Of a stretch of 44,679 bases of DNA, positions 18,961-29,700 are shown piece by piece. Origin of the DNA: Candidatus Poseidoniales archaeon (GTDB taxonomy: Archaea; Thermoplasmatota; Poseidoniia; Poseidoniales; Thalassarchaeaceae). The notes under the pieces were generated by a model. It worked only from the letters and a program-made list of their open reading frames with translations. It searched no databases and was not told the DNA's origin. The position numbers and the translations under genes were made by a program. How positions within the stretch are numbered: the first letter of the stretch is position 1; each line of letters opens with the position of its first letter. Location: contig DTUF01000023.1 of the NCBI GenBank assembly GCA_012964335.1, forward strand, positions 1 to 44,679, given 5' to 3'.

Positions 18961-19104
18961 CCAATTATTGTATGTTGAAGTTGTCGTGTTTTGGGTTTTA
19001 ACCACATATTCAAGCCCCGTTGATGTCGGCCAAAATCCGATTCGATATCATCTATTGTTAGATTGAAGTTAATTCAGGTTAGTGGGATTCAGATTGCAAA
19101 TCAT

Positions 19105-19121
19105 TCGCCCCTTAGGGGCGA
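19105..19121 (+). promoter_or_regulatory. leader palindrome upstream of giant TSP3/PPC gene
   Basis: TCGCCCC-TTA-GGGGCGA, a perfect 7-bp stem with a 3-nt loop, ends 50 nt before the ATG at 19172. It nearly matches the palindrome at 31694-31710, which lies 57 nt before another giant surface-protein gene. Its function is unknown; an mRNA leader structure is likely. Confidence 0.45.
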
Positions 19122-19171
19122 GTTTAGATTATGGGAATGGGTTCAAGTATCGGTATTAACTCCCCGAAGTC

Positions 19172-22100
19172 ATGTACTTGGCTAGAGAAGAAGGGGCTAG
19201 AACACAGATTCGTAGTCTAATTCTTGCTTGTTTGATGTTACTTGGAGCACTGGCAACCGGTGTCCCAAACGTTACAGCACTAACGGGAAATGAGACTGTT
19301 GCAGTGACGAGCGTGACAAATAATTCTGCGTATATTTCGGTGAGTAATCTCGATTCTAATGATACCTATTATTGGTGGGCATTTATCTATTCGCCCAATG
19401 GGACATTGTATGATTTTGATTATGGTTATATTTCTGGATTAGGTGGTGCGGGAACTATCAATTACGGTGTTAGTTGGACTACACCAACCGTTGCGGGTAA
19501 TTATACGATTAATGGGGAATTAAGCGATGGTGTGGGTGTTTCTTTAGTCAATGACACCCAATACTTCACTATTGGTGGTGGAGGTGGTACTGTTCTGTCT
19601 GAGACAATAATTGCAACAGGAGCAACAGCAACTTCAGCCAATGTTACTGGTTCAAATCTGAATTCGTCTCAAACCTATCAATGGTATGCTTTTGTGTACT
19701 ATCCTAGCGGTTCTTTGCAGACAAGTGATAGTGGGATATGGAATAGCCCAAACAGTACTACAATGACTGATTCTGCTTCATGGAGCCGTGGAAATCAAGC
19801 AGGAAATTACACTTTATCAGTCAGATTATACGAATATTGGTCATCAGTATTGTTAGATACTTACAACACGACATTCTATTCAAATGGCCCCGGGAATTTA
19901 ACACCCGACTCAAATGAACCAAATGAAGGGACTTCTAGTGCAACATCAATTACACTGGGAGCTCCAATTTCAGGAGTTAATATCCATAATAGCAGTGATG
20001 ATGATTATTACACTCTCAACATTACATCTGGATCTATGGTTTCGGTTAATTTGACTTTTTCTCATAGTGTTGGCGACCTCCAATTAAATGTATACGAATG
20101 GAATGGATTGAACAATTGGTTGTTTGACTATAGTCATTCTACTTCCGATAATGAACAGGTGATATTCAATGTCACATCTTCTACAACTTACTATGTTCAA
20201 GTTTTCAGTTCTGGAGGTGCATCTAACTATTCATTCAGTGTGCAGTCAACTCCTACACCCCCACCACCAACTCCTACCGCTGACGTAAATGAACCAAATG
20301 ATTCGTTTACGACTGCTACGGCTGCTGGTACCAGCCTACCTTATTCTCAAACAAACTTGAGTATCCACAATTCAACAGACGATGATTACTTTTCTTTCCC
20401 AGCCATCTCTGGGGTGACTTATTGGGTTAACATTTCTTTCACCGACTCAAATGGTGACCTTGACATGGATTTATATGATGGGACACAAAGTTGGGTTGAT
20501 GGTTCGAGTAGTGTCACTGATGATGAATCTGTAACAGATACTCCTACATCTAACATGACAATGTATGCCTATGTGTATGGGTGGGCTTCTGCTACGAATA
20601 ATTATGATATCACAATTGAGAGTAGTAGTGGGGGTAGCACTATCAATGTTACAGGAAACATTGCAACTGTATTCTTCTCTAATGCAACATATGGTGAGTT
20701 CACAATGAGTAATCTCACAAATACGGCGGCTTACGAAATTGATGCGTATTTACTTGAATTTAATGGGACGAATTATACATCACTAGGCACATTCACTCAA
20801 GGTTGGACTTCCAACGGTTCAAACCATGTTGAACCAGCATTCGTAACTCTTCGCGAGGAGAGTACATTTTGTCTATACGCAGAATTGTATGATATGACTA
20901 CTTCAACGAGTGGAGTCTACTTAGACGATGATTTAGATTGTTTGTATCACGAAATGATGGAAGGTTTTGTCACATCAGATACTACTGGAACACTAGATGC
21001 TCAGAATCTATCAACTGGTGATGTTTACTATTACGAATGGTACCTTTACATTGGAGGTGGTACAACCTATTTGCAATCTGGTAGTGGAAACTTCACAGCA
21101 AGTAGCACCTCTCAGAATTACAATATTAATTGGAATCAGCCAGGAAGTTCGGCAATCCGCTGCTTGACTTCTTTCTTATTCAACGCTACATATGTACAAA
21201 TCGGCCAGCATCAGGACTGCTTCAATCCAACTTGGCCAGGTATTAGTGCAACAGGATTAACTGCAAATTCTAATTCAACATCGAATACATTTTACTTTGA
21301 TGCAGTTAATTTGAACGTTGGAAATAACTATGTTATTGAAGCTAATATTGAGAGATACTCAAATGGCACAGTTGTAGATTATTCAGCACCAACTAATTTC
21401 ACAGCGACTTCAACTAATGAATCATTCAATTGGGTATTCAACACACCTTCGGTAAGCGGTTATTATTGCGCTTATGCAGACCTTTGGAATGCAACTAGCG
21501 TTTGGATGGGGAATGATTCGATATGCTTCCTCATCATTCATGATGATGATAGCGATGGTGTTTGGAATGAGAACGACCTATGTCCAAATACTGCGTCAAA
21601 TGCAACCGTTGACATTTACGGTTGTGCAGCAACACAACGAGACTCTGATAATGATGGGGTAAATGACGCACAAGATGCATTCCCATTTGATGGCACTCAA
21701 TGGCAGGATTCTGATGGTGATGGATACGGAGACAATGCTAGTGGCAACAATTCTGATGCATTCCCCACTGATTCAAGTCAGTGGTCTGACACCGATGGGG
21801 ACGGTTACGGGGACAACCCGAACGGCACCAATGCAGACGCCTTCCCCAACGATCCTAACGAGTGGGTCGACAGCGACGGTGACGGTGTTGGAGACAACGG
21901 AGACTTGTTGCCTAACGATGCGAGCCAGTGGGTTGACAGCGATGGTGATGGGTACGGGGACAATCCCAGCGGCACTAACGGTGACGCTTTCCCTAGTGAC
22001 AGCACCCAATGGTCTGACAGTGATGGCGATGGCTATGGAGACAACTCTAACGTAACAGGTGGTGACCTATGGCCAAACGACCCTTCCCAGTGGTGGGATA

Positions 22101-24004
22101 GTGATGGTGACGGCTACGGCGACAATACAAGTGGGACTAACGGTGATGCTTTCCCTAGTGACAGCACCCAATGGTCTGACGGTGATGGCGATGGGTGGGG
22201 TGACAATCCTAACGGCACCAATCCAGACGCTTTCCCTCAAGATGGGACTCAATGGTCCGACCAAGATGGGGATGGGTATGGTGATAATGCCAACGGCAAC
22301 AATCCCGATGCTTTCCCAACCGATGGAACTCAGTGGGCTGACCAAGATGGTGATGGATATGGGGATAATCCGCTAGGAAATTATCCCGATGCTTTCCCAA
22401 CCGATGGAACTCAATGGGCTGATGGCGACGGTGATGGCTATGGCGATAATCCACAAGGAACCAATGCCGATGCTTTCCCAACCGATGGAACTCAGTGGGC
22501 TGACCGAGATAGTGATGGATACGGAGATAACCCGCTAGGAACTAATCCAGACCAATGCCCAGATACGCCTCAAGGTGAGACTGTAGATTCTACTGGCTGT
22601 TCTGCATCTGAAAGAGATAGCGATGGCGATGGTGTGATGGATGCATCTGATGACTGTTTGTTTGAGAATGCTACCGGTTGGGACAATGATGGTGATGGCT
22701 GTATTGACGATACTGATGGTGACGGCTATGATGATCCTAATGACAACTGTATAAATGAAGATTCAACAGGGTGGGACACCAACCATGATGGATGTATCGA
22801 TGACACTGATGGTGACCTCGTGAAAGACAATGTTGATGCCTGCCCAACTACTAATGCAAGCGGGTTTGACAGTGATTTGGATGGCTGCATTGACGATTCT
22901 GATGGCGACATGATACCAGATGACCAAGACGATTGTCGTTATGTAAATGCAAGTGGTTACGACAATGATGGTGACGGATGCATTGATGACAGTGATGGCG
23001 ATAATATCAAGGATAATATTGATTCATGTCCTTATGAAAATGCAACTGGATTTGATGATGACCAAGACGGTTGCGTCGATGACAATGATAACGATGGGGT
23101 GAAAGATAATGTTGATGATTGTGCAAACACTCAAGATATCAATACGATTGACAATAATGGGTGTTCCGACCACCAACGAGACACCGATAGTGACACGGTC
23201 AAAGATTTCTATGACAATTGCCCTAACACCATGGTTGGTGAACAAGTAAACACCGACGGGTGTGCTGCTAACCAACGTGACACTGATGGCGATTACGTGG
23301 TAGATTCCAACGATGCTTGTCCAGGGACAGATGATGGTTTGTCTGTAGATAATGATGGATGTGCTGAAAGCCAACTTGATACTGATAACGATAGCATTGA
23401 TGATTCTCTTGACCAATGTAGCAATACACCATCAAATGAGACTGCTAACAATTATGGTTGCTCAAAGTCGCAATGGGATAGTGATGGAGACCAATACATG
23501 GACTCAGAAGATGATTGCCCGAATGTGGGTGGGACATCTACAATTGACCGAATTGGCTGTCTTGATTCTGATGGTGATGGAGTCTCTGACCTCAACGATG
23601 CGTTCCCTCAAGATGCTACTAAGCAAGCCGCTGCTGATAGTACAGAAGAAGGTGGATTTTCTCCATTAGCACTCGCATTGGTAGGTATGTTCGTATTATT
23701 CTCAATTGTTGCAGGTGCAATCCTTGTGCTAAGGATGCGGGGTAGCGAAGATGAGGAAGAACAATTCTCCGGAAGTTTAACTGCTCAACCTGCAGAGTCA
23801 TTTAATGAGATGGCAATGCCAACTGGTGTCGACTCTGAACTTGGCCTTAACCAAATGAATGAGGGTGCGTTAGTAGCTGCCCAAGTCGGAGTTGAAACCT
23901 CTGAGCCTGAACAGTGGGTTGACGAGAATGGGGTGACATGGCACCGCCAACCAGATGGTGCGGTTCTCTTCTGGAATGGAGAGGCTTGGGAGCCTCAGAG
24001 TTAG
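19172..24004 (+). CDS. Giant membrane-anchored surface protein with PPC domains and TSP3 calcium repeats
   Basis: A 1610-residue type I membrane protein. A signal peptide (residues 1-37, core LILACLMLLGALATG) is followed by Ig-like repeats rich in N-x-S/T sites, and two bacterial pre-peptidase C-terminal (PPC) domains at about 247-353 and 370-487, each starting with NEPN and containing DDDY(Y/F). Further beta domains fill the region to about 785. Residues 790-1486 are TSP3 repeats; the middle part is near-identical tandem units of the form DAFPTDGTQWADxDGDGYGDNP. A helix at about 1495-1522 and a cytoplasmic tail ending TWHRQPDG...WNGEAWEP close it. An in-frame stop at 19157 fixes the start region. 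Probably a Ca-dependent stalked adhesin or polymer-binding protein; PPC domains hint at a link to secreted hydrolases. Confidence 0.88.
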   Translation: MYLAREEGARTQIRSLILACLMLLGALATGVPNVTALTGNETVAVTSVTNNSAYISVSNLDSNDTYYWWAFIYSPNGTLYDFDYGYISGLGGAGTINYGVSWTTPTVAGNYTINGELSDGVGVSLVNDTQYFTIGGGGGTVLSETIIATGATATSANVTGSNLNSSQTYQWYAFVYYPSGSLQTSDSGIWNSPNSTTMTDSASWSRGNQAGNYTLSVRLYEYWSSVLLDTYNTTFYSNGPGNLTPDSNEPNEGTSSATSITLGAPISGVNIHNSSDDDYYTLNITSGSMVSVNLTFSHSVGDLQLNVYEWNGLNNWLFDYSHSTSDNEQVIFNVTSSTTYYVQVFSSGGASNYSFSVQSTPTPPPPTPTADVNEPNDSFTTATAAGTSLPYSQTNLSIHNSTDDDYFSFPAISGVTYWVNISFTDSNGDLDMDLYDGTQSWVDGSSSVTDDESVTDTPTSNMTMYAYVYGWASATNNYDITIESSSGGSTINVTGNIATVFFSNATYGEFTMSNLTNTAAYEIDAYLLEFNGTNYTSLGTFTQGWTSNGSNHVEPAFVTLREESTFCLYAELYDMTTSTSGVYLDDDLDCLYHEMMEGFVTSDTTGTLDAQNLSTGDVYYYEWYLYIGGGTTYLQSGSGNFTASSTSQNYNINWNQPGSSAIRCLTSFLFNATYVQIGQHQDCFNPTWPGISATGLTANSNSTSNTFYFDAVNLNVGNNYVIEANIERYSNGTVVDYSAPTNFTATSTNESFNWVFNTPSVSGYYCAYADLWNATSVWMGNDSICFLIIHDDDSDGVWNENDLCPNTASNATVDIYGCAATQRDSDNDGVNDAQDAFPFDGTQWQDSDGDGYGDNASGNNSDAFPTDSSQWSDTDGDGYGDNPNGTNADAFPNDPNEWVDSDGDGVGDNGDLLPNDASQWVDSDGDGYGDNPSGTNGDAFPSDSTQWSDSDGDGYGDNSNVTGGDLWPNDPSQWWDSDGDGYGDNTSGTNGDAFPSDSTQWSDGDGDGWGDNPNGTNPDAFPQDGTQWSDQDGDGYGDNANGNNPDAFPTDGTQWADQDGDGYGDNPLGNYPDAFPTDGTQWADGDGDGYGDNPQGTNADAFPTDGTQWADRDSDGYGDNPLGTNPDQCPDTPQGETVDSTGCSASERDSDGDGVMDASDDCLFENATGWDNDGDGCIDDTDGDGYDDPNDNCINEDSTGWDTNHDGCIDDTDGDLVKDNVDACPTTNASGFDSDLDGCIDDSDGDMIPDDQDDCRYVNASGYDNDGDGCIDDSDGDNIKDNIDSCPYENATGFDDDQDGCVDDNDNDGVKDNVDDCANTQDINTIDNNGCSDHQRDTDSDTVKDFYDNCPNTMVGEQVNTDGCAANQRDTDGDYVVDSNDACPGTDDGLSVDNDGCAESQLDTDNDSIDDSLDQCSNTPSNETANNYGCSKSQWDSDGDQYMDSEDDCPNVGGTSTIDRIGCLDSDGDGVSDLNDAFPQDATKQAAADSTEEGGFSPLALALVGMFVLFSIVAGAILVLRMRGSEDEEEQFSGSLTAQPAESFNEMAMPTGVDSELGLNQMNEGALVAAQVGVETSEPEQWVDENGVTWHRQPDGAVLFWNGEAWEPQS
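21780..22550 (+). repeat. in-frame tandem TSP3 repeats (81-bp and related units)
   Basis: A coding minisatellite inside the giant TSP3 gene. Three near-identical 81-bp units begin at 22307, 22388 and 22469 (GATGCTTTCCCAACCGATGG in each). An earlier pair of similar blocks around 21975 and 22140 (CTTTCCCTAGTGACAGCACC) is about 165 bp apart. Each unit encodes a calcium-binding DxDGDGxGDN loop plus a DAFPxDxxQW linker. The period is a multiple of three, so copy number can change without frameshift. Confidence 0.85.
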
Positions 24005-24116
24005 TCTTCTGATTCACAATAACGGTTTTTGCGAAGATGGTTTCAGGGAAACTGATACACAATTTTCAGGTGCTCTTGTAGTTGAGGGCTTCAAATTCTA
24101 TTCAGTGAAGTTGATG

Positions 24117-24132
24117 GGCGGCCTTGGCCGCC
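24117..24132 (+). promoter_or_regulatory. GC-rich palindrome just before glyA start
   Basis: GGCGGCC-TT-GGCCGCC is a perfect palindrome ending 9 nt before the glyA ATG at 24142. As RNA it would form a very stable stem (6 bp with a 4-nt loop) where a ribosome-binding site is expected, and no other Shine-Dalgarno sequence is apparent. Confidence 0.45.
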
Positions 24133-24141
24133 TTGCATTGC

Positions 24142-25422
24142 ATGGCAGACGAGAATAACAGGCAGTTAGCGGAATCAGTGCTTACTGCCGTTAATGCAAG
24201 CGGTCAACATTACGGCTTTGGTCTGCCTATGATAGCTAGCGAAAATATCATCTCACCAATGGTTCGGAGAGCAGTAAATAGTGACCTGCACGGTCGCTAT
24301 GCAGAAGGTCTTCCTGGGAAACGATATTACCAAGGTTGTGACGATTTTGATGACATTGAATCTCTAGGGATCAAGATGGCAAAACAGGTGTTCAATGCTA
24401 ATTTTGTCAATATCCAATCAACTTCAGGTACAGTCTCCAACATTGCTGCTCTGAAAGCACTAACAAAGCCTGGTGACAAGATTTCAGCAGTGTCAACTGC
24501 AGATGGCGGTCATATCTCTCACGCCCGCATGGGTGCAGTCGGGCTACGTGGTCTAGACCTTCACACATATCCTTGGGACGAAGCGAGGATGGAGCCAGAT
24601 GTTGATGCGGCGTGTGCAATGATCCGCGATTTAGAACCCAAATTAGCATTGGTTGGCCAGTCGGTTTTCCTCTTCCCTACTCCTCTTCGAGAAATGTCAG
24701 ATGCGGCTCACGAAGTTGGTGCCAAAGTGATGTACGATGGTGCCCATGTTCTCGGACTCATTGCTGGCGGACAATTCCAAGACCCTTTGCGAGAGGGTGC
24801 TGATGTGATGACCGGTTCTTCCCACAAGACATTCCCTGGGCCTCAAGGCGGATTCATGATTTCAGATACAGATGATGAAAAATTCCAACGTAAACTCAAC
24901 TCTGCGATTTTTCCCGGCACTAATTCCTCCTACCATTTGCATCATGTTGCTGGCAAGGTTGTAGCATTAGCCGAATTTGCAGAATTCGGCGCTACCTACG
25001 CCGCCGATATAGTCGCTAACGCCAAGGCGTTCGGAGAGGCGATGGCGGCAGAAGGGTTTGATGTCTTAGCAGAAGAGAGAGGATTCACAGCCAGTCATCA
25101 GATATTGACTCGCCATGGCGGACAAGATTCTGGGGCTGGCGCAAAAGCAGCGCGGTTATTGGAAGATGCTGGCATCATTACCAACATGAACATGCTTCCA
25201 GGTGACACCAAAGCATTGACTCCAAGTGGACTGAGATTAGGTGTGCAAGAATTGACCCGTGTGGGCATGGGTGTAGATGAGATGGGCGTTGTAGCGAGTT
25301 TGTATGCACGAGTTCTCCTCAAGGGTGAGGACCCTAGTTCGGTGAAGCGAGATGTGCGGGCGCTGAAGGGTGAACATCAAACTGTGCACTACTGTTTCGA
25401 GGAAGGACCTGCATATCCTTGA
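24142..25422 (+). CDS. glyA: serine hydroxymethyltransferase
   Basis: A PLP enzyme of 426 residues that interconverts serine and glycine with a folate or pterin one-carbon carrier. Motifs: MIASENIISPMV, RYAEGLPGKRYYQGCDDFDDIE, VNIQSTSGTVSN, DGAHVLGLI and the PLP lysine Lys229 in GSSHKTFPGPQGG, an archaeal-looking variant of the bacterial THKTLRGPRGG. ATG 24142 (MADENNRQ) was preferred to a TTG at 24124 that falls inside the palindrome. It is transcribed alone after the giant TSP3 gene; its stop at 25422 directly abuts the stop of the convergent deoA-like gene. With gcvPA/gcvPB it supplies glycine/serine one-carbon metabolism. Confidence 0.96.
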   Translation: MADENNRQLAESVLTAVNASGQHYGFGLPMIASENIISPMVRRAVNSDLHGRYAEGLPGKRYYQGCDDFDDIESLGIKMAKQVFNANFVNIQSTSGTVSNIAALKALTKPGDKISAVSTADGGHISHARMGAVGLRGLDLHTYPWDEARMEPDVDAACAMIRDLEPKLALVGQSVFLFPTPLREMSDAAHEVGAKVMYDGAHVLGLIAGGQFQDPLREGADVMTGSSHKTFPGPQGGFMISDTDDEKFQRKLNSAIFPGTNSSYHLHHVAGKVVALAEFAEFGATYAADIVANAKAFGEAMAAEGFDVLAEERGFTASHQILTRHGGQDSGAGAKAARLLEDAGIITNMNMLPGDTKALTPSGLRLGVQELTRVGMGVDEMGVVASLYARVLLKGEDPSSVKRDVRALKGEHQTVHYCFEEGPAYP

Positions 25423-26697
25423 TTACAAAATGTCAATTATTCTGCTTGCTGGCTCAGTAAATGTTTCTGATAAAGTGAAAGCATTGAGCAATTTTCCCTT
25501 TTGTTGGTTGGTTAAATCAGTTCGATGATAGATTGTCACTAAAGGTTCACCCTGTTCAACAGGCGTGCCGATGTGGGCATCAATTATCATGCCAACTTGC
25601 ATGTCAAGTAGGTCATCAATGTTTTTCCTTCCAGCACCCAAATCTGAACTTATTTTGGCAAGGGTTAGAGCATTAATATCACACACATAACCTTCTTCAC
25701 TAGCACATACCTCTGTTGTTTGTAGGGTCGTACTGAGAAGGCCAAGGGCTTTTAGAACTGAATTTTCGCTGTCAAATATATCCTTGTCAACCCCCTGAGA
25801 TTCGCACATGTCAACGAATTTCTTCATTGCTGTACCGTCATGTAAGGAATCATGTATCATATGTGCACCTTCATCGCGGTCATTACAGATTCCTGCCGCA
25901 GTCAACATTATTCCACCTTGAACACATACAAGTTCTTCTAAATCGGCTGGTCCATTTCCCCTTAGTGTCTCAATTGATTCTAAGACCTCTAGTGCATTTC
26001 CTATTGCGAATCCAATGGGGGAATTCATCTCTGTAAGGGTGACTGTTGTGTCCATCCCTAACCCCTCACCGGTGGCGGTCATACTCGCTGCTAATTCGCG
26101 AGCATCTGCTTCATTTTCCATGAAAGCAGCCCTTCCAACTTTGATGTCCATTACTAGTGCTGATAGACCAGCGGCTGCTTTTTTTGACAGAATAGAGCCG
26201 GTTACTAGCGGTACCGAAGCAATTAATCCGGTTACATCTCGAATAGCATACATTCTCTTATCAGCAGGGGCAATATCACTCGTCTGTCCAACAATTGCGC
26301 AGCCAACAGTATCAATTTGTGTTTGCAGTTCTTCACCCGTCAACCCAACCCTATAGCCTGGAATTGATTCTAGTTTGTCTAGAGTTCCCCCTGTGTGACC
26401 TAAACCTCTTCCTGAAATCATAGGTACCTTCGCTCCGCATGCTGCTACCGCTGGGGCAAGAGGAAGTGAGACCTTATCTCCTACTCCACCAGTACTGTGC
26501 TTATCAACCACCAAGTGAGCCCATTCCTTTGGCCATTCAAGGATTGTTCCAGAATGTACCATAGCGTGGGTAAGTTCTACAGTTTCAGATTGTGAAAGTC
26601 CATTTTCAAATACATTTCTAAGCCAATCTTCGACTTGTTTATCGCTCAGTGAACCATCAACTATGCAATCGACAGCTTGCTGAATTTCAGAGGTCAT
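25423..26697 (-). CDS. deoA: thymidine/pyrimidine-nucleoside phosphorylase
   Basis: A 424-residue phosphorylase that splits thymidine, deoxyuridine or related pyrimidine nucleosides into base and (deoxy)ribose-1-phosphate. Family signature: VDKHSTGGVGDKVSLPLAP (about residues 63-81) with the phosphate-binding site, SGRGLGHTGGTLDKLE, and SILSKKAAAGLSALVMDIKVG, containing the conserved Lys/Ser residues. It lacks the long N-terminal extension of archaeal AMP phosphorylases (about 500 residues), so it is the bacterial-type nucleoside enzyme. The start has GGAG nine bases upstream. The gene follows the lamin-tail/PLD gene by 31 bp in the same direction, which suggests co-transcription and a role in using imported nucleosides. 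Thymidine versus broader pyrimidine specificity is not resolved. Confidence 0.92.
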   Translation of the reverse strand: MTSEIQQAVDCIVDGSLSDKQVEDWLRNVFENGLSQSETVELTHAMVHSGTILEWPKEWAHLVVDKHSTGGVGDKVSLPLAPAVAACGAKVPMISGRGLGHTGGTLDKLESIPGYRVGLTGEELQTQIDTVGCAIVGQTSDIAPADKRMYAIRDVTGLIASVPLVTGSILSKKAAAGLSALVMDIKVGRAAFMENEADARELAASMTATGEGLGMDTTVTLTEMNSPIGFAIGNALEVLESIETLRGNGPADLEELVCVQGGIMLTAAGICNDRDEGAHMIHDSLHDGTAMKKFVDMCESQGVDKDIFDSENSVLKALGLLSTTLQTTEVCASEEGYVCDINALTLAKISSDLGAGRKNIDDLLDMQVGMIIDAHIGTPVEQGEPLVTIYHRTDLTNQQKGKLLNAFTLSETFTEPASRIIDIL

Positions 26698-26728
26698 TTT
26701 CTTACTCCGATAGACCGCTATTTATGGT

Positions 26729-29700
26729 TCACTTATTGCTTTCCTTGTTGTAGTGTTCTCGTAGTTGATCTACTGTCCAGCCCGAGTTTAGTGCGTCTTG
26801 GACTTGTTGTGGCGTCCAGCCTTCAAACTCAAATCCATCAAGAAGTGGTGCTCCGTGAACGCCATCATGGCGTCCCACTGCATCGTCACGGCTAGAGAGA
26901 ATTTTCGGCTCTTCTGTTAGACTTCGGTCCAATATTAGAGTGTCACTCTCCTCAATTCCTGAGGTTTCTGATTCATTTTCTCCAAAAGCTGCTTCTTGAG
27001 CTACTGCTATTGCCAAATCAAATGAATCATCTTTTACGACTCCACGGGCAGTTTCCCTTCCACCTAACAGAATTGCAACAAGAGCAATTACCAATGCTAC
27101 CATCGCCACTCCGACAATTCCTATCAATACTCTTGCGGCTGTTGAATCCAATGGGTTATCTGCCTCAGGAATTGTAGGGCTAGTGGTGCTGTCATTGTTG
27201 GTACCATCATTGGTCCCATCGCCGCTCCCTGTCATGTTTGAACCACAATCAGTCTGTTCTCCGTCGGCAACACTATCATTGTCAGCATCAGCAAATAAAA
27301 TAGCATCAGATGCGGGAATTTGATGCAGAGTTGCGAAAACCAATTCATCTATATCTCGGATACAATCTCCGTCAGTATCTGGGTTATTCGGGTCGGCGCT
27401 GACACCCATCTCTTGCAAATTATCAAGTCCATCGCCATCAAAATCATGTGATTGTTCAGGCACTGAACTACCAGGTATTACAGATGATGTTCGGTTCAAT
27501 CCGTATTCAAGTTCCCAAGCATCCGGCATATTGTCACCATCTGTATCGGTATCAGCGTCCAAACGATTCCAATCCTCTTCAAAAGATGATAGATACCAAG
27601 CTGCTAACTCAGTATTATGGACAACAATTCCCATCTCACGGTTTCTCAAAATTGCATTTGAATTCCAATTGATGGAGGAAATCAAAACCGATTCTCCATC
27701 AACGATTACTCCCTTGTTATGCAATTTAGTGATTCTTTCAGCAGGAGCCATTAATATCGCCGTAGCATCATAGCCATCTGTACGATTCCACTGATTGTTG
27801 AAATGGTTTACAGTATCACGTATATCATCATCATAATTTACATAATATCCGTTAATTAGCAACCTTACTTCAACCCCTCTTTGAAGCGCTCTTTCAACCG
27901 CTTCTACCAATGGATTGTCGCCAAATCCCCAGTGCCATCCCATGTCAAATCCCTGAAGTGAGAGTTCAATACTAGTGTCCGCTGAGTCAAGGAGATTAAT
28001 AATGCCCGTAACACAATCATCAGGACAGGTGAACACTTGTCCTGTAAAGTCACCAGTAATTACAGGCGGTGTTGTGGTTGGCGGCACCGCCTCTAGTCCA
28101 CTTGGTCCGTATGATGTCCACCCGGATGGTTTACCAGTTGCTGGGTCCATTACGCTGTAACTATTCAGATGAGGGTGGCTGATATTTTCATCCCACGACA
28201 TTCTACTCATCACTAATTGCGCTACATCTTGTGAGTTGATGACCAACCCCCAATCTCGGTTAGAAGAGTAATCTCCAGCAGGGAAAGTTGATTCTTTGAT
28301 ATTTCCAGAGCCAATCCATACTGACTCTCCATCTCTTACTGCAATTTTACTGTGTATGTATTGGTAAGGTGCCGGTGGTGCATTCTCACCACGTGGATTC
28401 CCCATCCAGTATACTGTGATACCTCCCGCGTACAATTCGTATGCCATCCCTCTAATTTTGTACAAATCATTTTCATCTTCTAGCGGGTCTTCTTCGAGAA
28501 TAATTGTGATATCGACATTTGCTTGTGATAGTTGAACCAGTTTTGCAACAATATCGTTGCTCATCAATTCATAGACATGAATGTGTAACTCAGTTGTACT
28601 CCCATCAAGCCATTCAGTAAACTGGTAAAGGCTTCCATCTGGTGAAGCCATTGGTTCTAGAGAACCAGTAGTTGAAAACACTCCTGAATCACAAAACATA
28701 CTGGCGCCTAGTCGAATCCAGCGAACTTCCCAGTCAGCACTTGTGTTGGTGTCTTCAATCTCGTTACAGCCATCACCACGCATGTAAATCAGACCTTGAG
28801 TAGTAGTTGGAGGGGTAGAAACTGCTGGTCCACTCCAACCTGAAACAGTAGCAAGCCCATTGCCATATACGAAAGTATCAGCGGTAACCCCGTCTGGAGA
28901 AATCAGTTGTAGAGACGAACCTGAATCATACATCCAAGGTGAGTAATCCAAAACCTCATTCATATCAACAGCATTGATTCCACCATCCTCTGAAAGGTTG
29001 GTTGGTGACTGAGTTAAAGTCACAGATTCCCCAGGTTGGAGATTTAGTCCATTGAAGGTTCCGGAATTAGCATCACCATCAGATTTGATTCTATTGAGGT
29101 GCCAACCTGCAAGATTTAGAATGCTATTGCCCATATTTGTGATTTCAATGAACTCGTTGTCTCGGTTGTAAATCTGACCAGGCATTACTTTTGTGAACCA
29201 TACGGGGTCATCAGGATTCCAAGGAGTCGGTTCAGGATTTTCATCACCTGGTGTTGGCCACATGGTATTAAGCCAATTCTCAGACCATGCGTTAGCATCA
29301 CCTTCTATGCTTCGACAATTTTCAGAAGTTGACCAAACAACTTCCTGTCGCACCCCTCCATTTGGGTCTCTGAGGTCAATCATTTCATCAAAATTAGATA
29401 GGAAACCGTTGTTTTCTGGGATTAATACGGCATATTCTCCAGCATCTAGATTCCACCAGTCACTGCGTTCATATGCTACTCCAGCAGCATAATGTTGCAA
29501 ATATAGAGATCGCAAAACCATTGCATCTCCGCTATCAGCAACGACTAACCAACGCGAAAGATTAATTGTGGCGGAATCAGGATTATATATTTCTAACCAA
29601 TCTCCATCAATTCCAAGATTTCCACCTGTGCATTGAGGCATTACTTCGTTCACTTCAAGGGTGGTTGCTCCGGTGTAAGGATTGTCAAAAAGTGGGTTTG

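Noticed and set aside
21470-22480. Open frames on both strands inside the giant TSP3 gene
   Set aside because: Same cause: tandem Asp/Gly codons keep other frames open. The TSP3 frame is continuous and has signal peptide and anchor.
22307-22549. Regular repeats that might be a CRISPR array
   Set aside because: Units are contiguous, 81 bp, in frame and coding, with no unique spacers and no cas genes nearby.
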